Assembly (NCBI GenBank): GCA_902803125.1
Contig: CADCOZ010000286.1
Coordinates: 1 to 8,120, forward strand
Source of the DNA: an uncultured Ruminococcus sp.
GTDB lineage: Bacteria; Bacillota; Clostridia; Oscillospirales; Acutalibacteraceae
Direction: 5' to 3'
DNA length: 8,120 bases
Shown here: positions 1-5,815 of the stretch, in pieces
Layout: every line of letters starts with the position of its first letter
How positions within the stretch are numbered: position 1 is the first letter of the stretch
Made by a program: the position numbers and the translations under genes
The notes under the pieces: generated by a model
Told to the model about the DNA's origin: nothing
The model's input: the letters and a program-made list of their open reading frames with translations, nothing else
Database searches by the model: none

Positions 1-2171
1 AATTCGGCGGCAATCCACTTGGCATCTACCCCATACGCCACCGAACCGGTCAGGGAGTTTTTAACGCGGGCTCCGTTCGGGAATACCTTCGAACCGTTAT
101 AAGAGCCGTCTCCGTCGAAGGGGTAATGGTCTTTATCCTCACTGTAAAAATACTGGATACCGTAGCCCGACAAATTACCGGACAAACGCTCTTTGGCAAA
201 ATAGAAGTATTCCGCACCGGTGTTGTCATACCTGTCGATAGCGGTCTGCTCATGATTTTCGGCATCCAGATAGGTATAGATATATTTGCCGTTAATATCC
301 TTGATGGTCCATGTGCCAACCTGCGACACCATGTCACTGCTGCCTTCCACATAACGGTACAGCATGAAGTCGCCCGCATTTCCGGCGGCAACGATTTGCT
401 CACGTTCTGCCTGCTTATCCACGTCTGCCCAAACCAGATTGCCCTCAAAGGTAGTCTGACCGGTCAGCAAAAGGTTCATTTCACCGCCGTCATAGGCTCT
501 GTCAACAATGTTGGAACGAACGCCTGTGTTTGTGGCAGATATCACATATTTGTCGTTGCCAACGCCTTCCTGCACATAGGTTTCACTCGGCGTGCCGATT
601 TCCGAAACAGGAATATCCGTGTTTTTCGGCTTGATGGAATAGATTTTCGCGGTGCCGTCTGCGGTAATCTCATACAGCTTCTCCACAGCCAGTTCAAATT
701 GTCCGACAGAAGCAAGCGATTCACTGTAATGTTCGGAATTGACGTTTACCTCATAACGCAGAACCGTGTCGGAGCTGTCTTTCACCGCCGTATAATGTGC
801 TGTTACATAGGCTTTATTATCCTCGGAGAGAGCATCATATTCTGCCGGTGTCAGAATGTGCTTATACTGAATGTTTTCGTCCGGCATTTCATAACGAATC
901 ACATCACCGGTGTTCGGGTCAGTAACTTTTGTGTAGGTTCTTTGAATGTACTCCTTATCTTCTGCGGAAAGGGCATTCAGCTGTTTCGGTGTCAGTGAGA
1001 AAAGATCCACCGGATTGTTCGGGTCTGTTTCATCAAGAAAATCAAAATGCGATTTGATAAATTCCGGTGTAATCGACTTGGCAATATCATTCGAACGGGC
1101 GGTATCTTGCCAATGGATTTTGGCGGTAAAATCCCGCAGGCTATAGTTAACAAAATGGGTATTGTCTATTACTGTGATGCTGTAGTCGGTTCCCGACGGA
1201 AGGCTTTCTTCTGCTTTATATACATATGTGTTGCCATTCGGAGCCTGTTCGGGGACACTGTAGGTATAGATGGTGTTGTTGCTGTCGGTGGCTTCAATGA
1301 CACGGTCAAACGGAGGAATCTCACCCGGATGCTCCGGATCCTCCGGAAGTGTATATGGTGTAAAGTCCCCAACCGGTACACCGTTACCCTCTGCACGGGA
1401 AAGTGTAAAGCCAATCGTAGTAGCTTCGGGTCTGTCGCTGTTGGTGTCACGCCACTGCACATGAACATCCAAATCAATCATCGGTGTCAAATCAAATTGT
1501 TTGAGTACATACTGATCACTTTCGTAAAGATACTTGTTGTGCGTGTCGGCATATTCTTTGTATTGCAGTTTATAGACTTTGCTGACGGCGGTAATCGTTT
1601 CATCCAAAGCGGGGTCACCGGTGGGGGCATTATTGGTGTCGATTTCACTGTTATTGCCGCTGAAGCCATCGGTTGTTTCATACTGCTCATAAATTTTGAC
1701 TTCTGTGCTGTTATGATTTTCCGTACAAACAGGGGTAATCACAATACGGGCAATTTCATTACTGATAAGATAATTCTTCAAGTCGGCATTATCACTGTCG
1801 ATAAAGGATACACTGCGTCCCTGATCCAGCTGGATACCGTCTTTATTCAGATATACAATGCTGTTGGAAGAATCCATCAGTTCAAACTCTGTTGTTAACT
1901 CCACCGGCTTATACTCATAGGTATAGGTAACCGGATCCCCTTCCACCTGCGGCGTAACAGGTGTTGCCTTCAGCTTATAGAACGTCACCTGATACTGGGT
2001 CTGATAACCCATCTGTCCTGTCAGCACATGGTTGTCAATACCAATGCCGTATTTTGTATCATCTGCTTTGGCACGGCGATACGGCAGGGATGTCAGCAGG
2101 ATAGCCCACGCCAGCATAAATGCCGCTATTCTATAGAGCAAACCCTTTCTTGCCGTTTTTGTATTTTTCAT
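1..2171 (-). CDS. Large secreted Cna-B-like surface protein (adhesin/pilin type), N-terminal part
   Basis: The frame is open without a stop from ATG at 2171 to the left edge, giving 723 residues; the C-terminus and any sortase signal lie outside the window. Residues 1-36 form a Sec signal peptide: a K/R-rich start, a hydrophobic stretch (about 11-29) and an AKA|DD cleavage site after residue 36. Behind it come repeated beta-rich modules. At about 232-345, 'VHVQWRDTNSDRPEA' begins a unit ending in 'PSGTDYSITVIDNTHFVNY', the usual Cna-B (Ig-like, SpaA/pilin) pattern. Similar unit starts occur near 348 (AKIHWQD), 573 (FEGNLVWADVD) and 710 (SVAYGVDAKW). The motif LTG precedes modules at about 50, 570 and 707. 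An AAGGTGAGG ribosome site (2181-2189) precedes the start by 9 bases. Family knowledge suggests a wall-anchored adhesin, possibly with isopeptide-stabilised domains; the ligand is unknown. Confidence is high for a secreted modular protein and moderate for Cna-B. Confidence 0.85.
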   Translation of the reverse strand, partial: MKNTKTARKGLLYRIAAFMLAWAILLTSLPYRRAKADDTKYGIGIDNHVLTGQMGYQTQYQVTFYKLKATPVTPQVEGDPVTYTYEYKPVELTTEFELMDSSNSIVYLNKDGIQLDQGRSVSFIDSDNADLKNYLISNEIARIVITPVCTENHNSTEVKIYEQYETTDGFSGNNSEIDTNNAPTGDPALDETITAVSKVYKLQYKEYADTHNKYLYESDQYVLKQFDLTPMIDLDVHVQWRDTNSDRPEATTIGFTLSRAEGNGVPVGDFTPYTLPEDPEHPGEIPPFDRVIEATDSNNTIYTYSVPEQAPNGNTYVYKAEESLPSGTDYSITVIDNTHFVNYSLRDFTAKIHWQDTARSNDIAKSITPEFIKSHFDFLDETDPNNPVDLFSLTPKQLNALSAEDKEYIQRTYTKVTDPNTGDVIRYEMPDENIQYKHILTPAEYDALSEDNKAYVTAHYTAVKDSSDTVLRYEVNVNSEHYSESLASVGQFELAVEKLYEITADGTAKIYSIKPKNTDIPVSEIGTPSETYVQEGVGNDKYVISATNTGVRSNIVDRAYDGGEMNLLLTGQTTFEGNLVWADVDKQAEREQIVAAGNAGDFMLYRYVEGSSDMVSQVGTWTIKDINGKYIYTYLDAENHEQTAIDRYDNTGAEYFYFAKERLSGNLSGYGIQYFYSEDKDHYPFDGDGSYNGSKVFPNGARVKNSLTGSVAYGVDAKWIAAE
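747..854 (-). repeat. Internal protein repeat, copy 2 (LTP...RYE unit)
   Basis: This encodes residues 440-475 of the surface protein. It starts LTPAEYDALS, has a K-x-Y core and YTAV, and ends in RYEV. It is the second copy of the unit at 885-995, separated from it by ten residues. The DNA of the two copies is diverged, so this is an old duplication rather than a recent slippage event. Confidence 0.7.
885..995 (-). repeat. Internal protein repeat, copy 1 (LTP...RYE unit)
   Basis: This encodes residues 393-429 of the surface protein. It starts LTPKQLNALS, has a K-x-Y core and YTKV, and ends in RYEM. It aligns with the copy at 747-854 at about 16 of 37 positions (LTP, ALS, K, Y, YT, V, D, V, RYE). 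The pair sits as an insertion inside what otherwise reads as a Cna-B-like module. I do not recognise the unit as a named domain. Confidence 0.7.
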
Positions 2172-2245
2172 ATTCAGCAACCTCACCTTTCGCTAAATAC
2201 TCAGAAATCGTATAATAAGCATATAGCTAACCTATTATCTTATAT

Positions 2246-2251
2246 ATTATA
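2246..2251 (-). promoter_or_regulatory. Candidate -10 element of the surface-protein gene
   Basis: On the minus strand this reads TATAAT, a perfect sigma-A -10 hexamer, about 75 bases upstream of the ATG at 2171. The matching -35 position (around 2269-2275) is poor (TAGTTT), so the promoter may be weak or activator-dependent, or the hexamer may be a chance match in AT-rich DNA. Confidence 0.4.
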
Positions 2252-2456
2252 CAACATTTCGAGCCTAAAAACTATCCTTTCGAAAATAAAAAAAATGACA
2301 TAGTTGTAGAATAAAATTAAAGGATTCCTTAGATATTTATGAATTTTGTATAAAAATGGTATGTAATGGGGCATATGTATTAAAATATTTCACAAACAAA
2401 TTTGATTATTCTTGCTAAAAAATGAAAGGCATGATAAAAAATAGCGGTTTTTGGCA

Positions 2457-2562
2457 TTTCTCCGAAGAAATGGAAGCAGCAAAGTAAAAACCTGCTTGGG
2501 TATTGGTGGAGTTCTGCCTTCGGAGAAAGCCTCTTCTCTCACCCATACGCAACAGGTTTTTT
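2457..2562. other. Structured noncoding element with two interleaved inverted repeats
   Basis: Inverted repeat A is a perfect 11-bp pair: TTTCTCCGAAG at 2457-2467 and CTTCGGAGAAA at 2518-2528. Inverted repeat B is long and imperfect: AAAAACCTG at 2486-2494 pairs with CAGGTTTTT at 2553-2561. B continues inward as TTG/CAA, GTAT/ATAC and GGTG/CACC with single mismatches or bulges between helices. The order A, B, A', B' means the two folds interleave as a pseudoknot or as alternatives. Stem B is bordered by an A-run and a T-run on both strands, like a bidirectional terminator. The regular spacing of helices and bulges suggests a selected RNA structure. It matches no RNA class I can name; 6S RNA, SRP RNA and the common riboswitches were considered. 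The transcribed strand is uncertain. Confidence 0.55.
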
Positions 2563-2571
2563 GCCGAGAAA

Positions 2572-2601
2572 TATCTATTCTTTGTCACTTTTAAGTGTAA
2601 A
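2572..2601 (-). promoter_or_regulatory. Candidate minus-strand promoter upstream of the structured element
   Basis: On the minus strand, TTTACA (2601-2596) is followed after 18 bases by TAGATA (2577-2572). Transcription would start near 2565, just ahead of the right arm of stem B, and run towards the surface-protein gene. The -35 hexamer lies within the left arm of the palindrome at 2596-2616, so a protein bound there would block it. The match is only moderate. Confidence 0.35.
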
Positions 2602-2616
2602 GAAAATATCTTTACA
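2596..2616. repeat. 21-bp palindrome, copy 1 (possible operator)
   Basis: Perfect 8-bp arms, TGTAAAGA at 2596-2603 and TCTTTACA at 2609-2616, are separated by five bases. It shares the outer half-site TGTAAAG...CTTTACA and the total length of 21 bp with the palindrome at 2651-2671. Two spaced copies of one symmetric site suggest binding of a dimeric regulator, though either could also act as an RNA hairpin. I do not recognise the regulator. Confidence 0.55.
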
Positions 2617-2650
2617 TCTGTTGTATTCCCAGTGTTATACGATAAATATA

Positions 2651-2671
2651 TGTAAAGCTATTAGCTTTACA
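2651..2671. repeat. 21-bp palindrome, copy 2 (possible operator or weak terminator)
   Basis: Perfect 10-bp arms, TGTAAAGCTA at 2651-2660 and TAGCTTTACA at 2662-2671, surround a single T. Its centre is 55 bp from that of copy 1. On the minus strand it lies about 50 bases past the stop of the YunG-family gene and is followed by TATATTTAT, so it could also serve as a weak terminator for that operon. Confidence 0.55.
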
Positions 2672-2676
2672 GCACT

Positions 2677-2700
2677 GTGACAGCCTTTTTAGCCGGTCAC
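2677..2700 (-). terminator. Hairpin downstream of the YunG-family gene
   Basis: On the minus strand GTGAC pairs with GTCAC, and inside it GGCT and GGCT pair through G-C and G-U pairs around an AAAAA loop with one bulged C. The inner stem forms only in minus-strand RNA, which fits a role at the 3' end of the thpR-yunG transcript. No U-run follows, so an ordinary intrinsic terminator is not shown. Confidence 0.35.
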
Positions 2701-2717
2701 ATTTTGTCTGCTCCGGT

Positions 2718-3155
2718 TTATTTGTCCTGCGGTTTGTCATACCGTCCAACCGCTTCTTCCAATGCCTTTTTCAGCAGGAGATATCGCTGCCATTTTTCTT
2801 TATTAGCAAAATGAACTGCTCTATCCTGTACCAAACAGTCAGAATAATCCAGCACTTCATCACCGAACTGCTCACTGGTCAGGTCAAAGACACAGTCCCC
2901 GACCACATTAAAACAATGAACCCCGCCGCCCGTCCGGCGAATCCCGTACACTTTCCCGCCAAAAATATCCTGCATTAAGAAGGCCGTCACAGAGCATTGT
3001 CCCAAGGTTTTGTTGGCCGAACACCACCGTTCTCTTAACCTCGGCGCACAAGTTTCGGCACACCATATTTCCGACAGCATGACATAATAATCCTTCGGTG
3101 TCCAGCCGTGAGCCTCTTTCATGTCGGCCTTTTCCCAACCATAAAAAGAGTTCAT
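2718..3155 (-). CDS. YunG-family protein
   Basis: This 145-residue cytosolic protein has no signal peptide. It matches the pattern I recall for Bacillus YunG and relatives: an early 'EIWCAETCA' segment, then LGQCSVTAFLMQDIFGGKV (51-69), then HCFNVVGDCVFDLTSEQF (80-97). The conserved Cys54, His80 and Asp91 are arranged in the Cys-His-Asp order of papain/transglutaminase-like folds, but catalysis is an inference and the family function is unknown. Seven cysteines in 145 residues is a high count. The chosen ATG has AGGAGGAA at 3163-3170, 7 bases upstream. Its ATG overlaps the TGA of the preceding gene (ATGA), so translation is probably coupled to thpR. A later Met12 lacks a ribosome site. The family call is fairly confident, but no role can be given. 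Confidence 0.8.
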   Translation of the reverse strand: MNSFYGWEKADMKEAHGWTPKDYYVMLSEIWCAETCAPRLRERWCSANKTLGQCSVTAFLMQDIFGGKVYGIRRTGGGVHCFNVVGDCVFDLTSEQFGDEVLDYSDCLVQDRAVHFANKEKWQRYLLLKKALEEAVGRYDKPQDK

Positions 3156-3700
3156 GCTTCTGTTCCTCCTGCCTCGTGCGGCTTGGCCGCAGCACTGCCG
3201 ATTTCCGTATAGACCGTTTGTCTGTTGACATAGTGCGAGTGCATCAGCGATATTTTTGATGCGGTCATTTTGATGGGTTCAACGGCGATTTGTTGGAGAG
3301 CCTGCTCCTGCTGAGGGGCAAAAACCGCTTTCCGCAGCAGGGTAATGTGCGGATTGAACGGCTTGCGGTCAAACGGAATGCGGTACTCTTCCAACGCTTG
3401 TCTGACAGACGCACTCAGGCTCATCAGCTGTGGGCTTTTCTCCAGACCAACCCAGTAAAGATTCCCGAAATGACCGACACCGTCTTTCAGCGTCAGCTCA
3501 AACGGTGTAAAGTCAACCGACTTTAGAGCATCCATCACCGTTTTCGGACGGTCATATTCCCCAATAAACGCCAAAGTCAGATGCAGATTCTTCACATCGG
3601 TATAATGACCGGTCACGTTCAGACGGCGAAAATCATTCTGTACCTGCACCAACTGCTGTTCTATTGTTCGGCTGAATTTGATGGCTATAAAAAGACGCAT
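3152..3700 (-). CDS. thpR: RNA 2',3'-cyclic phosphodiesterase (ThpR/LigT, 2H family)
   Basis: This 182-residue protein is of usual length for the 2H phosphoesterase family. It opens with the typical MRLFIAIKF strand and carries both signature tetrapeptides, HLTL at 40-43 and HITL at 118-121, whose histidines form the active site. GEYD (47-50), just after the first motif, also fits. Known relatives hydrolyse 2',3'-cyclic phosphate ends of RNA to 2'-phosphates and can ligate tRNA halves in vitro; the physiological substrate here is unknown. The start has AAAGGAAG at 3709-3716, 8 bases upstream. It is the first gene of a two-gene operon whose second member overlaps its stop by four bases. The short Ala/Gly-rich tail (169-182) is outside the conserved fold. 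The call is confident. Confidence 0.93.
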   Translation of the reverse strand: MRLFIAIKFSRTIEQQLVQVQNDFRRLNVTGHYTDVKNLHLTLAFIGEYDRPKTVMDALKSVDFTPFELTLKDGVGHFGNLYWVGLEKSPQLMSLSASVRQALEEYRIPFDRKPFNPHITLLRKAVFAPQQEQALQQIAVEPIKMTASKISLMHSHYVNRQTVYTEIGSAAAKPHEAGGTEA

Positions 3701-3758
3701 TTTTTATTCTTCCTTTCCGTTTCAAAAACATCAAGGGTACGCTCCCCTCTCTGTTTCC

Positions 3759-3787
3759 ATTATATAAAATTCTTCCGTTTTCTTCAA
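3759..3787 (-). promoter_or_regulatory. Promoter of the thpR operon
   Basis: On the minus strand TTGAAG (3787-3782), a 17-base spacer and a perfect TATAAT (3764-3759) form a good sigma-A promoter. Transcription would start near 3752, about 50 bases before the thpR ATG. No clear operator is seen. Confidence 0.7.
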
Positions 3788-3850
3788 TGGTTTTTTGGAA
3801 CAAATCACGGAAAATTATTTTGCCTATCTAAGGACAGCCACTTGGGGGAA

Positions 3851-3918
3851 GCCCTTTTCTGGCGAAAAAAGGGAGCGCAGGTGCCCAGTGGACACCTTGG
3901 CCGCAGGCCAAAGCGCCC
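3851..3918. repeat. Hairpin cluster, possible dispersed (REP/MITE-like) repeat
   Basis: Several helices are packed into 68 bases. CCCTTTT (3852-3858) pairs with AAAAGGG (3867-3873). AGGTG (3879-3883) pairs with CACCT (3893-3897). TTGGCC (3897-3902) pairs with GGCCAA (3906-3911) around a GCA loop. GCGC at 3875-3878 and at 3913-3916 can close over the last two hairpins, giving a three-way junction. The element is more GC-rich than its AT-rich flanks and lies outside both predicted transcripts, which argues for an inserted repeat rather than a leader RNA. A related sequence may extend to about 3955. Confidence 0.5.
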
Positions 3919-3985
3919 GAACCGAGCCGACAGGCAAGACCCAAAACCCTCCAAGATTAACGGTGGAACATTTGTTCAGAGGTAC

Positions 3986-4014
3986 TTGAACCACAGTGGA
4001 AAATATGGTAGAAT
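3986..4014 (+). promoter_or_regulatory. Promoter of the ruvC-xseB operon
   Basis: TTGAAC (3986-3991), a 17-base spacer and TAGAAT (4009-4014) form a strong sigma-A promoter. TGG directly ahead of the -10 makes it an extended -10. Transcription would start near 4021, leaving a leader of roughly 28 bases. No LexA-type (CGAAC...GTTCG) box is visible, so SOS control is not evident. Confidence 0.75.
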
Positions 4015-4048
4015 AGGAAAAGATTTTAGAATAGACGGAGAAACAAGC

Positions 4049-4570
4049 ATGAGAATATTAGGTATCGACCCCGGTTATGCGATTATCGGGTACGGGGTCA
4101 TTGAATTCAGCGGCGGCCGCTATTACGCCGTTGACTACGGAGCCATTACTACACAGGCAGAAACACCATTTTCACAACGGTTGCAACAAATTTATAACGG
4201 TATTGTGTCGGTCATTATCCGCACAGATCCCGATGCGATGTCTATTGAACGGCTGTATTTCCAGAATAACCAGAAAACAGCCATTGACGTGGCACAGGCC
4301 AGAGGCGTTATCCTGCTGGCGGCTCAGAACAGCAATCTGCCGATCAGCGAATATACGCCTTTGCAGGTCAAAACAGCCGTGACGGGTTACGGACAGGCAC
4401 ATAAACCGCAGGTGATGGAAATGACACGGCGGCTGTTGAAATTAGAAAAGGTTCCCAAACCTGATGACACCGCCGATGCGTTAGCCATCGCTATCTGTCA
4501 TGCACAGTGTTCCGGCACCCGTCTGCGGACACTGCTGAACCAAAAACAACAAGGAGGTACACCGTCTTGA
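4049..4570 (+). CDS. ruvC: Holliday junction resolvase RuvC
   Basis: RuvC is a dimeric endonuclease that makes paired nicks across Holliday junctions bound by RuvAB. The 173-residue product has the usual family length and RNase H-like fold. It begins MRILGIDPGYAIIGYGV; the four acidic metal-binding residues are Asp7, Glu67 (SIERLYF), Asp140 and Asp143 (PDDTADALAIAICH). The FQNNQKTA segment (71-78) is also typical. The same frame is open back to 3581, but the start is placed at 4049 because GGAGA at 4037-4041 lies 7 bases upstream, the promoter is at 3986-4014, and the protein family begins exactly here. It is the first gene of the operon, and its TGA overlaps the TTG start of the next gene. 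The call is very confident. Confidence 0.97.
   Translation: MRILGIDPGYAIIGYGVIEFSGGRYYAVDYGAITTQAETPFSQRLQQIYNGIVSVIIRTDPDAMSIERLYFQNNQKTAIDVAQARGVILLAAQNSNLPISEYTPLQVKTAVTGYGQAHKPQVMEMTRRLLKLEKVPKPDDTADALAIAICHAQCSGTRLRTLLNQKQQGGTPS
4551..4558 (+). promoter_or_regulatory. Ribosome binding site that fixes a TTG start
   Basis: AAGGAGGT is a near-perfect anti-16S match inside the 3' end of ruvC, 8 bases before TTG at 4567. It favours that TTG over the ATG at 4507, which lies within ruvC, has no such site and would add 20 residues unlike the family. Confidence 0.85.
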
Positions 4571-5154
4571 CCCATTTGTATTTTGTGCGTCACGCACAGC
4601 CCGATTACCGTACCGGCGAAAACAGCACCTTTCCCTTGTCCGAAGAAGGCGAACAGGATCGCTGGAAGGCCGCTGAAGTCCTGCGGGAGGTGCATTTTGA
4701 TGCGGCGGTGTCCAGTCCCTACCGCAGGAGTATCGACACCATACAGCCAATCATAGACCGTCAGCACCTGACATTCACCACCGACAGCCGTCTGCGGGAA
4801 CGGGACAATAACGGCGGCACCAGCAACAGCCATGAAATGTTCCGAAAACGCTGGGCGGATTTTACGTTTCACGAAGAAGGCGGGGAAAGTCTTGCTTCCA
4901 CGATGGAACGAAATGTTGCCGCACTGCATGATATTTTAGCCGCTTATCCGGATAAAACCGTATTGGTTGGTACCCACGGTACCGCTTTGTCCACCATCAT
5001 ACACTACTTTGAACCATCTTTCGGCTATGAAGCCTTTATGCGGATCATCGACTTCATGCCCTATGTCCTGCGAATGGATTTTGAAGGCACCGCTTTGGTC
5101 GGCCGAGAGGAACTGTTTTACATTCACAAGGAATTTCACGGCGTAAAAGCCTGA
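4567..5154 (+). CDS. Histidine phosphatase family protein (phosphoglycerate mutase-like)
   Basis: This 195-residue cytosolic protein is translated from TTG. It has the branch-2-like order of the histidine phosphatase superfamily: FVRHAQPDY with Arg8 and the phosphorylated His9, SSPYRR with Arg53, LRER with Glu78 as probable acid, and VGTHGT with His137. Together these form the phosphate pocket, so the enzyme is probably active. The substrate cannot be told; relatives act on phosphoglycerate, sugar phosphates, nucleotides or cobalamin intermediates, and none of those pathways is nearby. The TTG overlaps the TGA of ruvC (TTGA) and the gene lies 19 bases before ruvA, so it is translated and transcribed with the Ruv genes. 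It interrupts an otherwise pure repair operon. The family is certain, the function open. Confidence 0.92.
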   Translation: MTHLYFVRHAQPDYRTGENSTFPLSEEGEQDRWKAAEVLREVHFDAAVSSPYRRSIDTIQPIIDRQHLTFTTDSRLRERDNNGGTSNSHEMFRKRWADFTFHEEGGESLASTMERNVAALHDILAAYPDKTVLVGTHGTALSTIIHYFEPSFGYEAFMRIIDFMPYVLRMDFEGTALVGREELFYIHKEFHGVKA

Positions 5155-5173
5155 CAAGCAAAGGAGAACTTCT

Positions 5174-5785
5174 ATGATTTACAGTCTGAACGGAAAGATT
5201 ATCCACACAGAACCAACTTTTTTCGTAATTGAATGCGGCGGTGTGGGCTATAAGTGTCTGGCCACGATGAACACCCTGCGTTCCCTGCCGAGAGTCGGAG
5301 AAACTGCCCTGCTCTATACCCAGATGCTGGTCAGAGAAGATGCCGTTGAACTCTGCGGCTTCTCTACCACAGCGGAAAGAAACTGCTTTACCATGCTGAT
5401 GTCTATCAGCGGTGTCGGTGCGAAAGTCGCTTTGGCGATTCTGTCGGTACTCACACCGGAACAGGTGGCTCTTTCGGTATCGCTCGGCGACAGCAAAACC
5501 CTGACCAAGGCCAGCGGTGTCGGCAACAAGCTGGCACAGCGTATTATTTTGGAACTGAAGGATAAAATCAAGAAGCTCGGCATCGCAGAAACCGCCGAAA
5601 TGCCGGACAGCACCGCCGCCGTTCTGCCGGCCGCTACAGGAAATGTATCGCAGGCCATCGCCGCCTTAGCCGTCCTCGGCTATACCCCCGATGAAGTACT
5701 GCCGTTCATGAACGGTATCGACCCCTCACAGCCTGTTGAAGCCATTATTGCACAGACCCTTAAGGCCATCGGCCAGCAGTCATGA
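5174..5785 (+). CDS. ruvA: Holliday junction branch migration protein RuvA
   Basis: RuvA binds the four-way DNA junction as a tetramer and loads the RuvB motor. The 203-residue product is of standard length. Domain I, an OB fold, covers about 1-62 and begins MIYSLNGKI with the family hallmark GGVGY (22-26). Domain II has two helix-hairpin-helix motifs, SISGVGAKVALAIL (77-90) and TKASGVGNKLAQRI (111-124). A variable linker (about 137-155) leads to domain III (about 157-200), which contacts RuvB and includes the typical ALAVLGYTPDEV. The start has AAGGAGAA at 5161-5168, 5 bases upstream. It ends in two in-frame TGA codons and lies 30 bases before ruvB. The call is very confident. Confidence 0.97.
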   Translation: MIYSLNGKIIHTEPTFFVIECGGVGYKCLATMNTLRSLPRVGETALLYTQMLVREDAVELCGFSTTAERNCFTMLMSISGVGAKVALAILSVLTPEQVALSVSLGDSKTLTKASGVGNKLAQRIILELKDKIKKLGIAETAEMPDSTAAVLPAATGNVSQAIAALAVLGYTPDEVLPFMNGIDPSQPVEAIIAQTLKAIGQQS

Positions 5786-5815
5786 TGAACACATCACCCG
5801 AAGAAAGGAACCGCT

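Larger units (their letters stand above)
2172..2717. other. 546-base AT-rich intergenic region
   Basis: No gene with a ribosome site was found here on either strand. It separates the start of the surface-protein gene from the end of the YunG-family gene, so both flanking genes read leftward. From 2172 to about 2440 it is very AT-rich with only a candidate -10 box. From about 2440 to 2700 it holds a structured element, two related palindromes, a candidate minus-strand promoter and a hairpin, listed separately. Confidence 0.8.
3701..4048. other. Divergent intergenic region between thpR and ruvC
   Basis: This 348-base stretch contains a leftward promoter for thpR, a rightward promoter for ruvC and, between them, a GC-rich cluster of hairpins (3851-3918). 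A plus-strand frame stays open through most of it into ruvC, but it has no ribosome site at its start and its translation resembles no known family. Confidence 0.75.

Noticed and set aside
126..1898. Two long plus-strand reading frames (290 and 283 codons) opposite the surface-protein gene.
   Set aside because: They lie antisense to a convincing secreted protein with a signal peptide and domain repeats, their translations resemble no family, and they lack ribosome sites. They are by-products of codon use on the other strand.
2457..2562. Possible 6S RNA, SRP RNA (a GGAAGCAGC string at 2472-2480), or glycine-type riboswitch (CCGAAGG on the minus strand).
   Set aside because: Only short fragments match. 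The SRP loop context, the glycine aptamer's second conserved block and a 6S-like central bubble were not found.
2651..2671. TnrA/GlnR-type nitrogen operator.
   Set aside because: The consensus TGTNA-N7-TNACA is 17 bp; here the TGTAA and TTACA halves are 11 bases apart.
4498..4929. Minus-strand reading frame of 143 codons across the ruvC end and the phosphatase gene.
   Set aside because: It is a shadow of two well-supported plus-strand genes, without a ribosome site or recognisable motif.
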